Source: Eretmocerus hayati
Taxonomy: Eukaryota > Arthropoda > Insecta > Hymenoptera > Aphelinidae
DNA: 64,000 nt
Direction of reading: 5' to 3'
Assembly (NCBI GenBank): GCA_029851415.1
Contig: CM056741.1
Coordinates: 83,218,282 to 83,282,281 of the forward strand
A program made the translations under genes and the position numbers. This document shows, piece by piece, positions 1-9,848 of this stretch. Under the pieces are notes generated by a model that saw nothing but the letters and a program-made list of their open reading frames with translations, made no database searches and was not told the DNA's origin. Position 1 is the stretch's first letter, and every line of letters starts with the position of its first letter.

Positions 1-215
1 TTCCTCACGACTCGCAGGTGTTGTTGCTCCTTCTTCGATCTTCGATCTTCTCTCTTTCTTCTTTCTTCTTCCTTCTTTCTCCCCTCTTCAGTTCATCATA
101 TTCCTCCTGGAAAAATTCAGACCTCTTCTGTTTGAATCGGCAGACTCACTGTGATTCGCCTGCTTCGAGGCGCCTCACTCCCCTTCCTTTCTCCTCCTTA
201 CGGGTCATCGCCATC
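1..215 (-). other. R1-like LINE 3' UTR, cut by window edge
   Basis: On the minus strand this purine-rich stretch follows the R1-like coding fragment at 216-1110. It matches the 3' UTR after the better-preserved copy at 37003-38610: the same GAAGA-rich segment, then the 'acctgcgagtcgtga' block near the window start. The last codons of the reading frame (the KEE-rich tail ending LEAGE-Q in other copies) lie here out of frame. The real 3' end is outside the window. Confidence 0.7.
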
Positions 216-1110
216 TTAATGTATCCGGGGACTATCCCATGTCTCCTGGTTGCGGAGCAAGTACGGGACGAGGTTCTCAGGTGTTAGTTGAGCACCCAGC
301 CATTCCTCTAACTCGGCGCGCTCCCTTCGGGTGTCGTTGCACGTGAACATGGCGTGTTCAGCGTCATCCCAGTTGTCCCCGCATGACTGACATGCTGGGG
401 ATGTCCTCTTCTTGAACCTGGTCAGGTAGGCACCGAAGCAACCGTGATCACTCAGTGCCTGCGTCGCCCATCTCTCCATGGGTGCGTTTCGCCCACTTGG
501 CTACGTCACGGATCAACCGGTGCGTCCATCTGCCATTCGCAAATGGCGAATCCCACTCAGTTTGCCACTGTTCGAGGGTGGTCTCATTCTCGTTGTCGTG
601 GATGATCTCCTTCATTGTCGGAGTCAGCACTCGTTCGGCTCCGATCACTTTTTGGCGGTCCCAGATCCCCACTCGCTCCGCGGGCGGAGTACTCGCCAGT
701 ACGTAAGCCGCATCTCCTGACACGGTGCGGTAGGCACGGATACTCCTCAGGGTCGCTCTCCAGTGGTCAGGGCCCATCCTCTTCTCGATGATGGTCTTCT
801 CTACTCTCTTTCCCCACACGGGTGCATCGGACAGCATGGTGGAGGTGGTGGCGGTGTTGAGAAGTGCGCGCCTCTTTTCCTTGGGTCCTCCGATATTCGG
901 CATAAGCCGCTGCAGCGCCGCACCGACCCCGCTCGCCTTCTGGGTGGCTTCCTGGATGTGCTTCTTGAACGACCACTTGTCGTCGAGCCATACACCGAGG
1001 TATTTCAGCTCTGTCTTCCGTGGGATCTCTTGCCCGTTGATATAAAACCGGGGTAAGTCAAACTTCCTACGCCTTGTGACCACGATTGCTTCGCTTTTCT
1101 TGACACTTCG
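216..1110 (-). pseudogene. R1-like LINE reverse transcriptase, C-terminal part, broken
   Basis: This is the C-terminal third of an R1-clade ORF2. Read on the minus strand it starts at the post-palm segment (KKSEAIVVTRRRKFDLP), continues through the thumb with YLGVWLDDKWSFKKHI, and ends in the Cys-Cys-His-Cys knuckle (CQSCGDNWDDAEHAMFTC) typical of this clade, thought to bind nucleic acid. A frameshift near 470 moves the knuckle region to another frame, and the last residues are out of frame again near 216. Endonuclease and catalytic palm are missing because the copy is 5'-truncated at about 1110 against a GA tract. The same region is open in the copy at 44335-45320. It cannot encode a working polymerase. 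Confidence 0.85.
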
Positions 1111-1150
1111 CACTTCCTGACATCTCTCTCTTGCGCGCTCTCTCTCTGTC
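1111..1150. repeat. imperfect TC/GA tract between two LINE fragments
   Basis: Two short (TC)n runs with an interrupting GCGCG separate the minus-strand R1-like fragment from the plus-strand LINE-D fragment. The tract is GA on the R1-like sense strand and TC on the LINE-D sense strand, the polarity seen elsewhere in the window. Beside it, a tandem repeat of about 18 bp duplicates the first bases of the R1-like copy. Confidence 0.7.
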
Positions 1151-1570
1151 CTGTTTTCCATCTTCATCAATGACCTGCCTCGAGTCTTACGCCACTCCGA
1201 GCACATGATATACGCCGACGACACGCAGATCTATAGAAGTTGTCACCGCCACGAGATCGAAGAGACACTCAGATTAATCGAGGAAGACGCACATGCCATT
1301 CACTCGTGGGCTATCGCCAACGGATTGAGTTTGAACCTCAAGAAAACTAGAGTTATGATCCTGGACAGTGTCGAAAACCTGCGACTCCTGAATATGAAGG
1401 CACTCTTCCCAATCACTGTCGACGGTACGCCCATAGAGTTCGTGTCCGAAGTGAAAAATATCGGTATCTGGATGACGGCCGACTTGTCCTGGAAGAAGCA
1501 CGTCTCTCATATCAGCCAAAAAGTTTTTGGAACACTGCGACAGCTCCTGAGATCAGTGGGTTTTAATTTC
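1151..1570 (+). pseudogene. LINE-D reverse transcriptase fragment (palm and thumb)
   Basis: The frame opens straight out of the TC tract with LFSIFINDLP, the end of RT motif B, then MIYADDTQIYRS, the catalytic YADD motif. Then come the LKKTRVMIL and GIWMTADLSWKKHV segments of the palm and thumb. It ends abruptly near LRQLLRS, where LINE-A sequence begins. The close relative is the minus-strand copy at 41270-42396. The endonuclease, motif A, C-terminus and 3' UTR are missing, so this is a fragment truncated at both ends and probably cut by the LINE-A insertion. Confidence 0.8.
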
Positions 1571-1607
1571 GCAGAGTACTCTGGACCTTTTCTTCGAACA
1601 GAATGAG

Positions 1608-2702
1608 ATGCTCCAGAGTCAGCTTGATGAGATTAAATTGATCGTGAGCAAACGTGACGTTACTGTTGTTGCTCCATCCTCGACACCAGCAGTGAACGAA
1701 GTGAACAACCGGATGATGGAACGCATGTCGTCTCTCGGAAAATGTTTAGAAAAGCAGAACTCCCGGCTGGAAGAGCTCTTCTTGGATCGTCAGCTACTCC
1801 TGGAGGAAAATTCGATCATGAGAGATCAGTTTTTCAGTCTGACTCAGCGACTGACAGGTAACCAGAGTACTCTGCGACCTATTGGAATTATGAATAATGA
1901 GAATAGTAATGCTGCATCACCACAACAGTCCTCCGGTCCTATCATTCCACCTGGGACGGACACAACCCCCCAGCCACATGCTGGGGAGCAGAGACGGGGA
2001 CTCAGCAGTGATGGTCTTGAAAGCTCTTCACTAATAATCAATGGTGCTCTGAAAAAAGATTCCTTGGCCTCGCCGGCAGAATTACGTGTTATTTCTTTCG
2101 CAGTGCTCAAGACCATTCTTCCCTCATTGGACAGGAAGGACATTGTTGATGTCCGCGTCCTGCAACCAGGTCGTGCGCTTGGGGAGGGGTCTCCGTCACG
2201 CGATAGGGAATCGTTCTTGTCATCTCCAGCCTCAGCTGTTGTATCACGCGTACTACCATCATGCGTGGTCCAACTCTCCAGTGGCCGTCTAGTCAAGAAG
2301 GTGACTCAGGCTAAACGCTTAATCAACAACAACTATTTCACGGCTAATGACATCCGGTCTGATTTGCTCGGCCCAGATGCCAAAGCTCATGTGCCAGATC
2401 GTAAAATATTTATAAATAAAATGCTCCCTCGTGAAAAGTACAAAGAGTACACACGTTTGAGGTCCGTTGCACGTGGTTTGGGCTTAGAATATGTCTGGCA
2501 CAGTGGCGGACGTTTCTGGAATAGGCGAAAAAATGGTGAGCGTGCACATACGTTTGAGTCTCTCACTGATCTGCAGGTCATTCGAACGGCCTGTCGAAGT
2601 GTCCCAAAACGCACCAGTGCGTCCTCAAACAACAACCAGAACTGCACCACCGTTCCGGAGCAAAATGGTGTTTCGGCAGCAGAATCAGTGAGAAGTCTTT
2701 GA
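1608..2702 (+). CDS. LINE-A ORF1 protein, copy A
   Basis: This is an RNA-binding coat protein of the LINE ribonucleoprotein by position and architecture. The first ~85 residues are rich in heptad-like Leu/Glu and probably form a coiled coil. A Ser/Gln/Pro-rich linker follows, then a conserved C-terminal module at roughly residues 135-325 with SSLIINGALK, DVRVLQPGR and LGLEYVWHSGGRFWNRR. That last block resembles the C-terminal domain of baculovirus FP-like proteins common in arthropod LINE ORF1s (family knowledge, not computed here). The frame stays open upstream to about 1571, so the true start is probably lost and the ATG at 1608 is only the first available. It ends 35 bp before the apparent ORF2 start. 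There is no internal stop, but the element's ORF2 is dead. Confidence 0.75.
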   Translation: MLQSQLDEIKLIVSKRDVTVVAPSSTPAVNEVNNRMMERMSSLGKCLEKQNSRLEELFLDRQLLLEENSIMRDQFFSLTQRLTGNQSTLRPIGIMNNENSNAASPQQSSGPIIPPGTDTTPQPHAGEQRRGLSSDGLESSSLIINGALKKDSLASPAELRVISFAVLKTILPSLDRKDIVDVRVLQPGRALGEGSPSRDRESFLSSPASAVVSRVLPSCVVQLSSGRLVKKVTQAKRLINNNYFTANDIRSDLLGPDAKAHVPDRKIFINKMLPREKYKEYTRLRSVARGLGLEYVWHSGGRFWNRRKNGERAHTFESLTDLQVIRTACRSVPKRTSASSNNNQNCTTVPEQNGVSAAESVRSL

Positions 2703-2736
2703 CTAGACACGGACGCTGAGGAGGAGTGGTGGTTCC

Positions 2737-5604
2737 TTGAAAGCGGGATTTATCAACCTCAACTCCCTGACAGATAAGATTGAGCATCTGCGCTTGCTCG
2801 TTGTTGACGATCCCTCCTACCATCTTCTTGGGGTTGCTGAGTCGAAGCTAGATGAGTATGTGGACGACAGTCTTGTTCGGATACCGGGTTTTTCACTGTT
2901 GAGACAAGATCGAAACAGAGAGGGTGGTGGGGTTGCCTTGTATGTACGCAATGACTTTAAGGTAGAGAAACTTGTTTCGTTTAACACTTTTGGCCCAGGG
3001 AAACCTGGTGTGCCTGAATTTCTCTTCTGTAGCGTACAGCAGGGCAGCTCCCCTCCAATATTAGTTGGAGTAATTTACAGACCCCCGAAAATCGCCATGC
3101 AGAAGGTTGTTTGGCTCATTGCGCCGTCTGTGTGGTGACTATAGTCATAAAATTATAATGGGGGATCTAAATGCAGACCTGTTGGACACTGCTCACCCTG
3201 ACACCAAAACACTGACTGCACTGACGGAAGAACTTGCATTGCAGATAGTGCAGCATGGCCCGACTCACGAACACACTCCCAACACATCTCACACATGGAT
3301 TGATCACATTTATATAGATGACAATGACATCGTTACTGACTTTCAAAATAGACTCCTGTCCAGTTTCGGCAGGCACTCGGTCATAGACGTTACCATCAAC
3401 GTCTTCAGACCCACTCCGCCAAAAAATTCCTTCACTTACAGGAATTCCCGTAACATCACTCCGGAGATGCTGAATCACCGTTTGCTCCGCTGTGACTGGA
3501 CAGCTCTTGGAAACGCTGAAATCAGTTTGGAAGACGCAATTCACTGGTTGAATGAGAACTTAAAGACTGTTATAGACGAATTAGCGCCGGAAAAAACTAT
3601 CAACCCGCGAAAAGATGATGTTCCTTGGATTGGTCCTGAGTTGAGTGTACTCATAAATAAGCGAGATGCGACGCGCAGGCGCTGGGAACGAAATCAACGA
3701 AACCAGCGCAAGAGTCCTGAGCATCAAAGTCAGTACTTTCGCCTTAGCGAAGAGGTCGACTTGCACATGGAACAAGAGCGTAACTCCTTCCTTCGAAACC
3801 ATCTTTCGGACGCTCTTGATCAGCATAAAAACATCTGGAAGGAAATGCGCAACCTCGGCCTTCTGCCTAAGTGCAAAGAGGAGGAACTTCATGGTTTCAC
3901 ACCGGATGACTTGGACGCTCACTTCGCGGGAGTTTCGGTTTCACCCCACGAAAATATAGATGAAGCAATGGACGATATAAATTCGGCCTCAGAGGAGGGT
4001 TTTAAGTCCAAACCCACAAATTACAATGATGTAGTCCTTGCTATTAAACATTTTTCTTCACAGGCCCGTGGGGCGGACGGAATACCCCAAAGCGTGATCG
4101 CGAAGGCTTTTCCGGCTATTGGTGATCTTATTGTGCATATTTTCAACTCCTCTTTTGCTCAAAGTGCATTTCCTGAGGCTTGGAAGCGGGCACAGCTAAT
4201 TGCATTAAAGAAGACCACAGCTCCATCAACGGTCTCGGACTTCCGTCCTATAGCCCTGCTTTGCTTCCTTGCCAAAGTTTTGGAAAAAATCGCTGTATCG
4301 AGTATTTGAAAACTGAGAAATTATTAGATCGCTTCCAGACTGGTCCCAGACAACACCATAGCACCCAGACAGCTCTACTAAAGTTGACCGATGACATCCG
4401 AGTAGGTATTGACAAGAAGAAGATCACTTTGCTCCTGCTTTTTGACTTTAGTAAAGCCTTTAACACGATATCACCATCAAAGCTGTTGAGCAAACTTGGA
4501 AATCTAGGCTCCTCGAGATCGGCACTACTGTGGATAAAATCATACTTACAAGGTCGCACCCAAAAAGTCACCTCAAAATCTGGTTATTCTGATTGGCTCG
4601 AAACCAATCTGGGTGTTCCACAGGGTTCGGTTCTTGGGCCTTCGCTCTTCAGTTTGTATGTCAATGATTTACCTGTCGTGCTAGACGGAAAGTCGGCACA
4701 TCATCTATGTTATGCGGATGACCTCCAAATTTATCTCCAAGTCGAGAAGTCTGAGATCAGGAAGGGCATCACTCGGCTAGGAGGAATCGGACGACTAGTT
4801 GCTGAGTGGGCCAGAGGTTCCGGCCTGTGTCTCAACGCTGGCAAGACCAAGAAAATCTACTTCAGTTCTGAGAGAAATATCAAAGATTTGAAGAGAATGG
4901 ATTTGCCAGGGGTTGAGATACAGGAAGGAAAGTTCATTCCATTCAGCGATACGGTCGTGAGTCTTGGCATTACACTTGACAGTGAATTCACATGGAAACC
5001 GCACATTGATCAATTAACTAAGGAAGTCAATATAGCCCTATACGGATTGCGGTTTATTAGGGCGTGTATCACCAGACCTCTCCGAATTCGCCTAGTCGAG
5101 TCTCTGGTTCAACCGTATTTAGATAACTGTACGGTCGTGTACCTCGACGCTACGGACGAACATCGGCAACGGATACAACGACTAAGCAACTCATGTGTGA
5201 GGTATATTCTTGATCTTAGGAGAGATGAGCACATCACCCCGTTTAGGGAGCGTTTGGGTTGGTTGCGCACTGATTCGCGGAGAATGTACTTCGCAGCTCT
5301 GTTAATGCATAAGATCATGCATTTAAGAGAGCCTGGCTACCTAGCTGCGATGTTCACCAGGTACCAATCTGAACGCCCCGCACGTGGTGATGCAGAAGAG
5401 CGGGTACTCAGAGTTCCCAATATGAGACTTGAATATGGAAGGAGATCTTTCCAGGTTCAATGAGCTCATTTGTGGAACTATCTCCCTCCGGGCTTTTGGC
5501 AGCTGGCGAGAACACCCTTGTTCAAAGAGTCCTTCAAAGATTTTCTATTAACAAAGTCTCCTCAGAGAATTGATCCGGAGAAGCAGCATTACTCTAATCT
5601 TTGA
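2737..5604 (+). pseudogene. LINE-A ORF2 (endonuclease and reverse transcriptase), copy A
   Basis: The N-terminal APE-type endonuclease shows FINLNSL (catalytic Asn), GVAESKLDEY (Glu), VIYRPPK (Tyr), MGDLNADLL (Asp-x-Asn) and a GRHSVIDV block for the final His. The RT follows with DFRPIALL, motif A LLFDFSKAFNTI, motif B GVPQGSVLGP and motif C CYADDLQIYLQ. The thumb and C-terminal region follow. There is no clear ATG at the start (TTG at 2737), so reinitiation after ORF1 or a lost start is possible. Compared with copy B, the frame is broken by an 8-bp deletion near 3112, a 10-bp deletion near 4295 and a stop at 5461-5463 where copy B has Cys. Motif A has Asn where copy B has the usual Asp (FDFSKAFD). 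It is non-functional. Confidence 0.88.
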
Positions 5605-5819
5605 TGGGATCGGGTTTTTGTTCTTTTTTTTTCTATCTCTCAATAATTGTTAGTGACCTCCTGTCACCAGACTGGAGAAAAACTGTGATATTTTTGTGAA
5701 CCTATGCCTTTTATCTCATTTTCTTTCAAGTGAAATCGTAAAGTGTATGACTAGTCACAATTTTGATGTATCTATCCTTGACCAAATTATTTCTTGATAT
5801 GATTTTATCGGAATATTCA

Positions 5820-5868
<49 letters not shown>

Positions 5869-5934
5869 ACACATATGGAAATATGTAGGTGTATTCTTGT
5901 CGTATAACGAATAAAGGATATCTATCTATCTATC
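5605..5934 (+). other. LINE-A 3' UTR, poly(A) signal and tetranucleotide tail
   Basis: AT-rich 3' UTR matching that of copy B, with an (AT)n run at about 5826-5865, the conserved 'gacacatatg' block after it, AATAAA at 5910-5915, then ggatatc and (TATC)n passing into TC dinucleotides. The tail is a tetranucleotide repeat instead of a long poly(A). Confidence 0.8.
5826..5865. repeat. (AT)n microsatellite in LINE-A 3' UTR
   Basis: About 20 AT units. The same run occurs at the equivalent place in copy B (about 21768-21802) and in the 3' fragment at 36880-37002, so it is an inherited part of the element and not a chance microsatellite. Confidence 0.9.
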
Positions 5935-7545
5935 TCTCTGGCTCTTTAAGTAAACACACCTGTTTGCCCTTGCTCTGCTTTGTATAACAAGTTTACTCAT
6001 TATTTTGAATTTCTCGTCCCGAGAAACGTAATTTCCAGACAAATCGGCTGCCCATTGATTATTGCATATAACGAGCATCGCCAGCTAGGCTCGTTTTTTG
6101 AGCCAGGAAGTCGTTTTTGTCTGGTAGAGCGGAGAGGTTAGAAATATCACGAGGCGAGGATATTCTCCGAGAACTCGACGTCGCTTGTTAATCAGCGCCA
6201 TCAACAACCTTGTTCCCGAAACGTGAGGAGAGTACCTGACAACAGCTGCTCTCTGCATTACCATCTGGTGCTGATTCAGTGTGTTACAGTGGCCCAGCTG
6301 ATTGACTTGATGTGTGCGCGTGTTGACAGTGTATAGCAGAACACTTGTACCGAGTGATGTAGTGGATCCACCATTGACTTTGTAGTTGCATATTATTCAT
6401 ATAATTATTATTCAGAGCAACGCAACCATGTCAGATCTACCGCAAGGCTGGGAGAATTTCAGCTCTTCTCAACAAATCGGAGCTCTATTTGCACAAATCA
6501 AATCGAGTTCCTCGAGGACTGAATATGTTCTAACTAATCTTATTGAAAAATAGAGTCTCTGTTCGTGACAGTCAAAATGCAATCTGAATGTTTGGAAAAG
6601 CTCGAATCAGAAAATCAGTCGCTTCGTCATGAGTTGAGTCATCTGAAAGAATCGCGTGTCAATAGTTCTACGAGCTCTGAGGTAAAGGTGAACGGGATAC
6701 CTACAAGTTGTGAAGATTCTCTCGATCTGCTTTCCGAAGCTTTCTTTGAAAAACTCGGAGTTGCATCTCTGAAAATCGATGTCTTTGAAATTCGTAAAAT
6801 TAAGCGGAAAAATCACAGGAAACCTGCTCTAGAATCATCTTGTGAAGAACCTCGCAATAGTACATTCTCTTATGTAATGAAGTTCAAGTCCACGTGTATT
6901 CGAGATCACGTGCTCAAATTGAAACGCCGCTTCGGTGAATTGAAACTGAACGATGTCATACCAAGTATGACATCATAGTCTAGGCGGCTAGGCATGTACG
7001 AGATGCTACCTCAGTATACTCATGAGTTGTGGTTGAAAGTAGAAGAGCGTGCTGAGCAACGTGGTTATAAATATGTGTGGATTCGGCAGAGCAATTTGTT
7101 TGTGAAAAAAGACGAAAAATCCAAAGGAATCGGAATCGAGACAGATTTGGACATTAAAAAAATATTAAGATTCCATAACTTGAGCATGTATCTATATTGA
7201 GGTCTATGGATGTCTCGGATTTCTAAGATTAGTCATTAACATCGCGAGAAAAACTGTTTTCTGTATCAAGTTGGTTTCAGTATGCTTCATTGTTTTGTTT
7301 CACTCTGATATCATGAAATCGCTCTGAATTGATTGCTCTAGAACTTGATGTAATGCTAAATCAAAGTATCATGAATTTGCTTCGTTCCAAAATTATCCGT
7401 TTGCTTCTCTCTGCTTTTAATGTTCAAACAATTTGGGTTCATATTTTGCATGGAATTATGAATTTCAGAATGTGTATAGGATATGCCGTTTGCCATACGG
7501 TCCTTGTGACCATGGCATAATAAACCTATTAATCAATCAATAAAT
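5935..7545 (+). mobile_element. H1: ORF1-only half-LINE
   Basis: A 1.6-kb unit: TC-flanked 5' end, a leader of about 490 bp, a single ORF1, a 3' UTR of about 330 bp, AATAAA at 7519-7524 and an (AATC)n tail. There is no endonuclease or RT sequence between ORF1 and the 3' end. The leader (taagtaaac start, 'gagccaggaagtcg' block) is clearly homologous to that of the adjoining unit at 7546, which has the same layout. This matches the concept of HAL1-type half-LINEs known from mammals, that is, ORF1-only derivatives moved in trans. Applying that to this family is inference. Confidence 0.75.
6428..7197 (+). pseudogene. H1 ORF1 protein, broken
   Basis: It starts at the ATG of MSDLPQGWENFSSSQQ. A short N-terminal part is followed by a Leu/Glu-rich coiled-coil stretch (ECLEKLESENQSLRHEL), a VNGIPTSCEDSLDLL block and a KFKSTCIRDHVLKLKRRFGE block. 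The ending, EQRGYKYVWIRQSNLFVKKD, is the YKYVW-type C-terminal module shared with LINE-E ORF1 (24429-25174), H2 and H5. Against H2 it has a 1-nt deletion near 6550 that creates an immediate stop, and an in-frame TAG at 6976-6978 before the C-terminal module. The role by family is RNA binding and multimerisation of the LINE particle. This copy cannot make the full protein. Confidence 0.78.
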
Positions 7546-9188
7546 CTCTCTGTCTCTGTAAGTAAACGCATCTCTTGCTTCTGCTCTGCTCAGTACTCAA
7601 CGTTTACTCATCATTTCGAACTCCTCGATCCGAGGTACATCTTTTCCAGGGGAAACGACTTCTCTCTGGTTCTTCCGTAAAATGAGCATTGTCACCAGGC
7701 TAGTTTTTTGTGAGCCAGGAAGTCGATTTTGTTTGGATTCAGTGAAGAGGTTATGAACACAACTGAGCTTGGATTTTTGGGAGCTCGACAAGGTTTGTCC
7801 ACCAGCGCCATCATTGATCTCGATTTCGAAACGTGTAAAGTTGGCTGACTGATAAGCTGCTGCCTGTATCACCACTTGAGCTGATGATTTGTGAAATGCG
7901 TGAAGTGAGTTACAGCTGTGACAGCTAGTGTGTGCGATGTTTGTTGACAGTATCTAGCAGAAGAGTCGAGCTGATCTAGTGTATCATATCCACTAGTGTT
8001 TGCCAAATTTTCTATCATGCTCTGACATTCAGCTGAACCAAATCATGACGAATTCTCCTGAAAATTGGGGGAATCTCAGCCTACCTCAACGACTTGGAGC
8101 TCTTTTCACAAATATTCAATTATCTTCATGTAAAACTGATAGCACTTTAGTGAATATTGTTGAAAGAATTGAGTCTTTATTCGGTATTGTTAAGCTGCAG
8201 TCAGAAAGATTGAACAAACTTGAAACCGAAAATCAGTCGCTTCGCCACGAGTTGAGCCAATTTGAAGAGTCACGTGTCAATATTTCAACGAGTTCTGAAG
8301 TGAAAGTTACTAGGATATCCACAAAATGTAATATCTCTCTTGATCTGCTTCCCAGTATCATTCTCGGAAAACTCGGGGTTCCATCTTTGAATAATGACGT
8401 TCTTTGAATTCGAAATATCAAGCCTAAGAAGTGCACGAAAGTTCTCGGATTAGAAAAAGATAAATCTCACAACGTCACATCTTCATGCGTGATGAAGTTC
8501 AAATCTGTGTGTATTCGCAATCATGTACTCAAAGTAAAACGTCGTTTCGGTGAATTGTATGCTAAGGATATCATACCTGATATAAATTTAGAGTCTGGAA
8601 TAGGAATTTTTGAGATGTTACCACAAACTGGAATTTAATCGCGATTGAGAGCAAAAGAACGAGCTGAACAACGTGATTATAAGTACGAGTGAGTCCGAGA
8701 GGGCACTTTATTCACAAGAAAGGATGAAGATTCCGAGAGAATTTCTATTACATCAGATTTGAATCTTGAGAAAATATTGTGATTCCGTTGAGTGAGCTTG
8801 ACTTTCTTAGCTATGGCCTGTGAGAATTTAGATCTCACAAAATGAACAATGGTTTCCCATTGTGCATTATAGAAGTTTTCGTGATCGAATCCGTGTTCTT
8901 CGTATTTCCCTTTATTTTGCTCTAATGTACTCGCGTCAAAGTTTCTTATTGATTCTCTACTGTCAATGTACTAATATTGATGAGCCTCTCAAATATGTTC
9001 TGTTATGCTCAATCGGAATCCCTTATCCTGCATTTCCTATTCAATACATCCAGTAATTGAGTGTCATGAATTTCCTCATTTATGCATACAAGTATTATCA
9101 AGATGCTTTTTGTAGCTATATGTATATGCTCTTCGCCACATGGTCTATCGTGGCCACGGCACAATAAACCGTTAATCAATCAATCAAT

Positions 9189-9191
<3 letters not shown>
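7546..9191 (+). mobile_element. H2: second ORF1-only half-LINE, head-to-tail with H1
   Basis: It has the same organisation as H1 and starts directly after H1's (AATC)n tail, with only a few TC dinucleotides between. Its first bases read ctctGTAAGTaaacg. It has a leader of about 500 bp, ORF1 from 8045, a 3' UTR with AATAAA at 9163-9168, and an (AATC)n tail passing into a long TC tract. No endonuclease or RT is present. Confidence 0.75.
8045..8637 (+). pseudogene. H2 ORF1 protein, broken
   Basis: It starts MTNSPENWGNLSLPQRLGAL, then a coiled-coil segment (SERLNKLETENQSLRHEL) and the VTRISTKC block. A 1-nt insertion near 8404 ends the first frame (stop at 8405-8407). The downstream frame continues with VMKFKSVCIRNHVLKVKRR and stops again near 8637, just before the region matching the YKYVW module; that module is recognisable but out of frame at about 8665-8760. 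It is homologous to H1, H5 and LINE-E ORF1 and is not functional. Confidence 0.75.

Positions 9192-9242
<51 letters not shown>
9192..9242. repeat. (TC)n microsatellite
   Basis: About 25 TC units between the 3' tail of H2 (plus strand) and the 3' end of R1-like copy b (minus strand). It is sense-strand TC for the half-LINE and sense-strand GA for the R1-like element. Confidence 0.95.
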
Positions 9243-9245
<3 letters not shown>

Positions 9246-9613
9246 CCTTCTAAGGTGGTTAGAGGGCAAAATCTGCCTCAAGATCCTTCGGATCCGTGGC
9301 CAGACACCGGACTGGTTCAGCTTACGCGGACTACGCATAGTCCACGCAGGCCATACCAGGCGGGACACGGGTTTGGGTGGGGCTCACCAAGTGGTGGGCC
9401 CGGCAGTGTAAAATCCCTCTCCCCTTCATTTTCGATACCTAGGGCATCGGGCAATCAAGAAGGAGATCCACCTGCCTCTACCATCTCAGCCCGGAACCGC
9501 GTGAGCATTACTTAAGGATGAGCGGCATGTCTCGGGCTCGATTGCGAGCGTTCCTCTTCACTATCTTCTCTCTTCGGCCAGTTGTCGGCATCTTCTATCT
9601 TCATTCTTCCGTT
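9243..9613 (-). other. R1-like 3' UTR, subfamily I
   Basis: Shared with 21933-22330, 29862-30280 and 42405-42735, each ending ...TTTTGCCCTCTAACCACCTTA(A)n. It contains an imperfect hairpin at 9380-9401 (GGGCTCACC/GGTGGGCCC). This 3' UTR is the most frequently re-inserted part of the element in the window, as expected for 5'-truncated LINE copies. Confidence 0.8.
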
Positions 9614-9742
9614 TTCCCTGGAAAAGATGCACTTCGGGTCGAGGGTTCAAAATGATGAGTAAATGTTGAGAACTGAGCAGAGTAGAAGCAAGAGATGCGT
9701 TTACTCACAGAGACAGGGAGATTGATTGATTGATTGATAGGT
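9614..9742 (-). mobile_element. half-LINE tail-to-head junction fragment
   Basis: On the minus strand it reads aaacctatc(aatc)n, then ctctGTGAGTaaacgcatc and on into the half-LINE leader. It matches 7521-7653, which spans the end of H1 and the start of H2. So one fragment holds a half-LINE 3' tail joined to a half-LINE 5' end. It sits inside the R1-like 3' UTR: flanking sequence continues on both sides compared with the copy at 22270-22330. Confidence 0.75.
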
Positions 9743-9848
9743 TTGTTCTTCCTTTCCCCCTCTATTCCTTCTTTCTTCTTTCTTCCCTCTTCAGTGTTTC
9801 ATATTCCTCCTGGAACTATTTGGAACTCTCCTGTTTGGATCGGCAGAC

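Larger units (their letters stand above)
1571..5939 (+). mobile_element. LINE-A copy A (CR1/L2-like non-LTR retrotransposon)
   Basis: It contains ORF1, an endonuclease-RT ORF2 and a 3' UTR with AATAAA at 5910-5915 followed by a (TATC)n tail that runs into TC repeats. It is truncated at the 5' end: the ORF1 frame is already open at the junction with LINE-D. It aligns throughout with copy B (17793-21884), so lesions can be called by comparison: an 8-bp deletion near 3112, a 10-bp deletion near 4295 and a nonsense codon at 5461-5463. The C-terminal half of the RT looks like CR1/L2-group LINEs. The exact clade needs a phylogeny. Confidence 0.85.

Noticed and set aside
9082..9411. Coding regions with long Leu-Ser or Arg-Glu runs across TC/GA tracts
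   Set aside because: These are translations of dinucleotide repeats; the same artefact appears at 21838-22145, 36271-36585 and 36610-36888.
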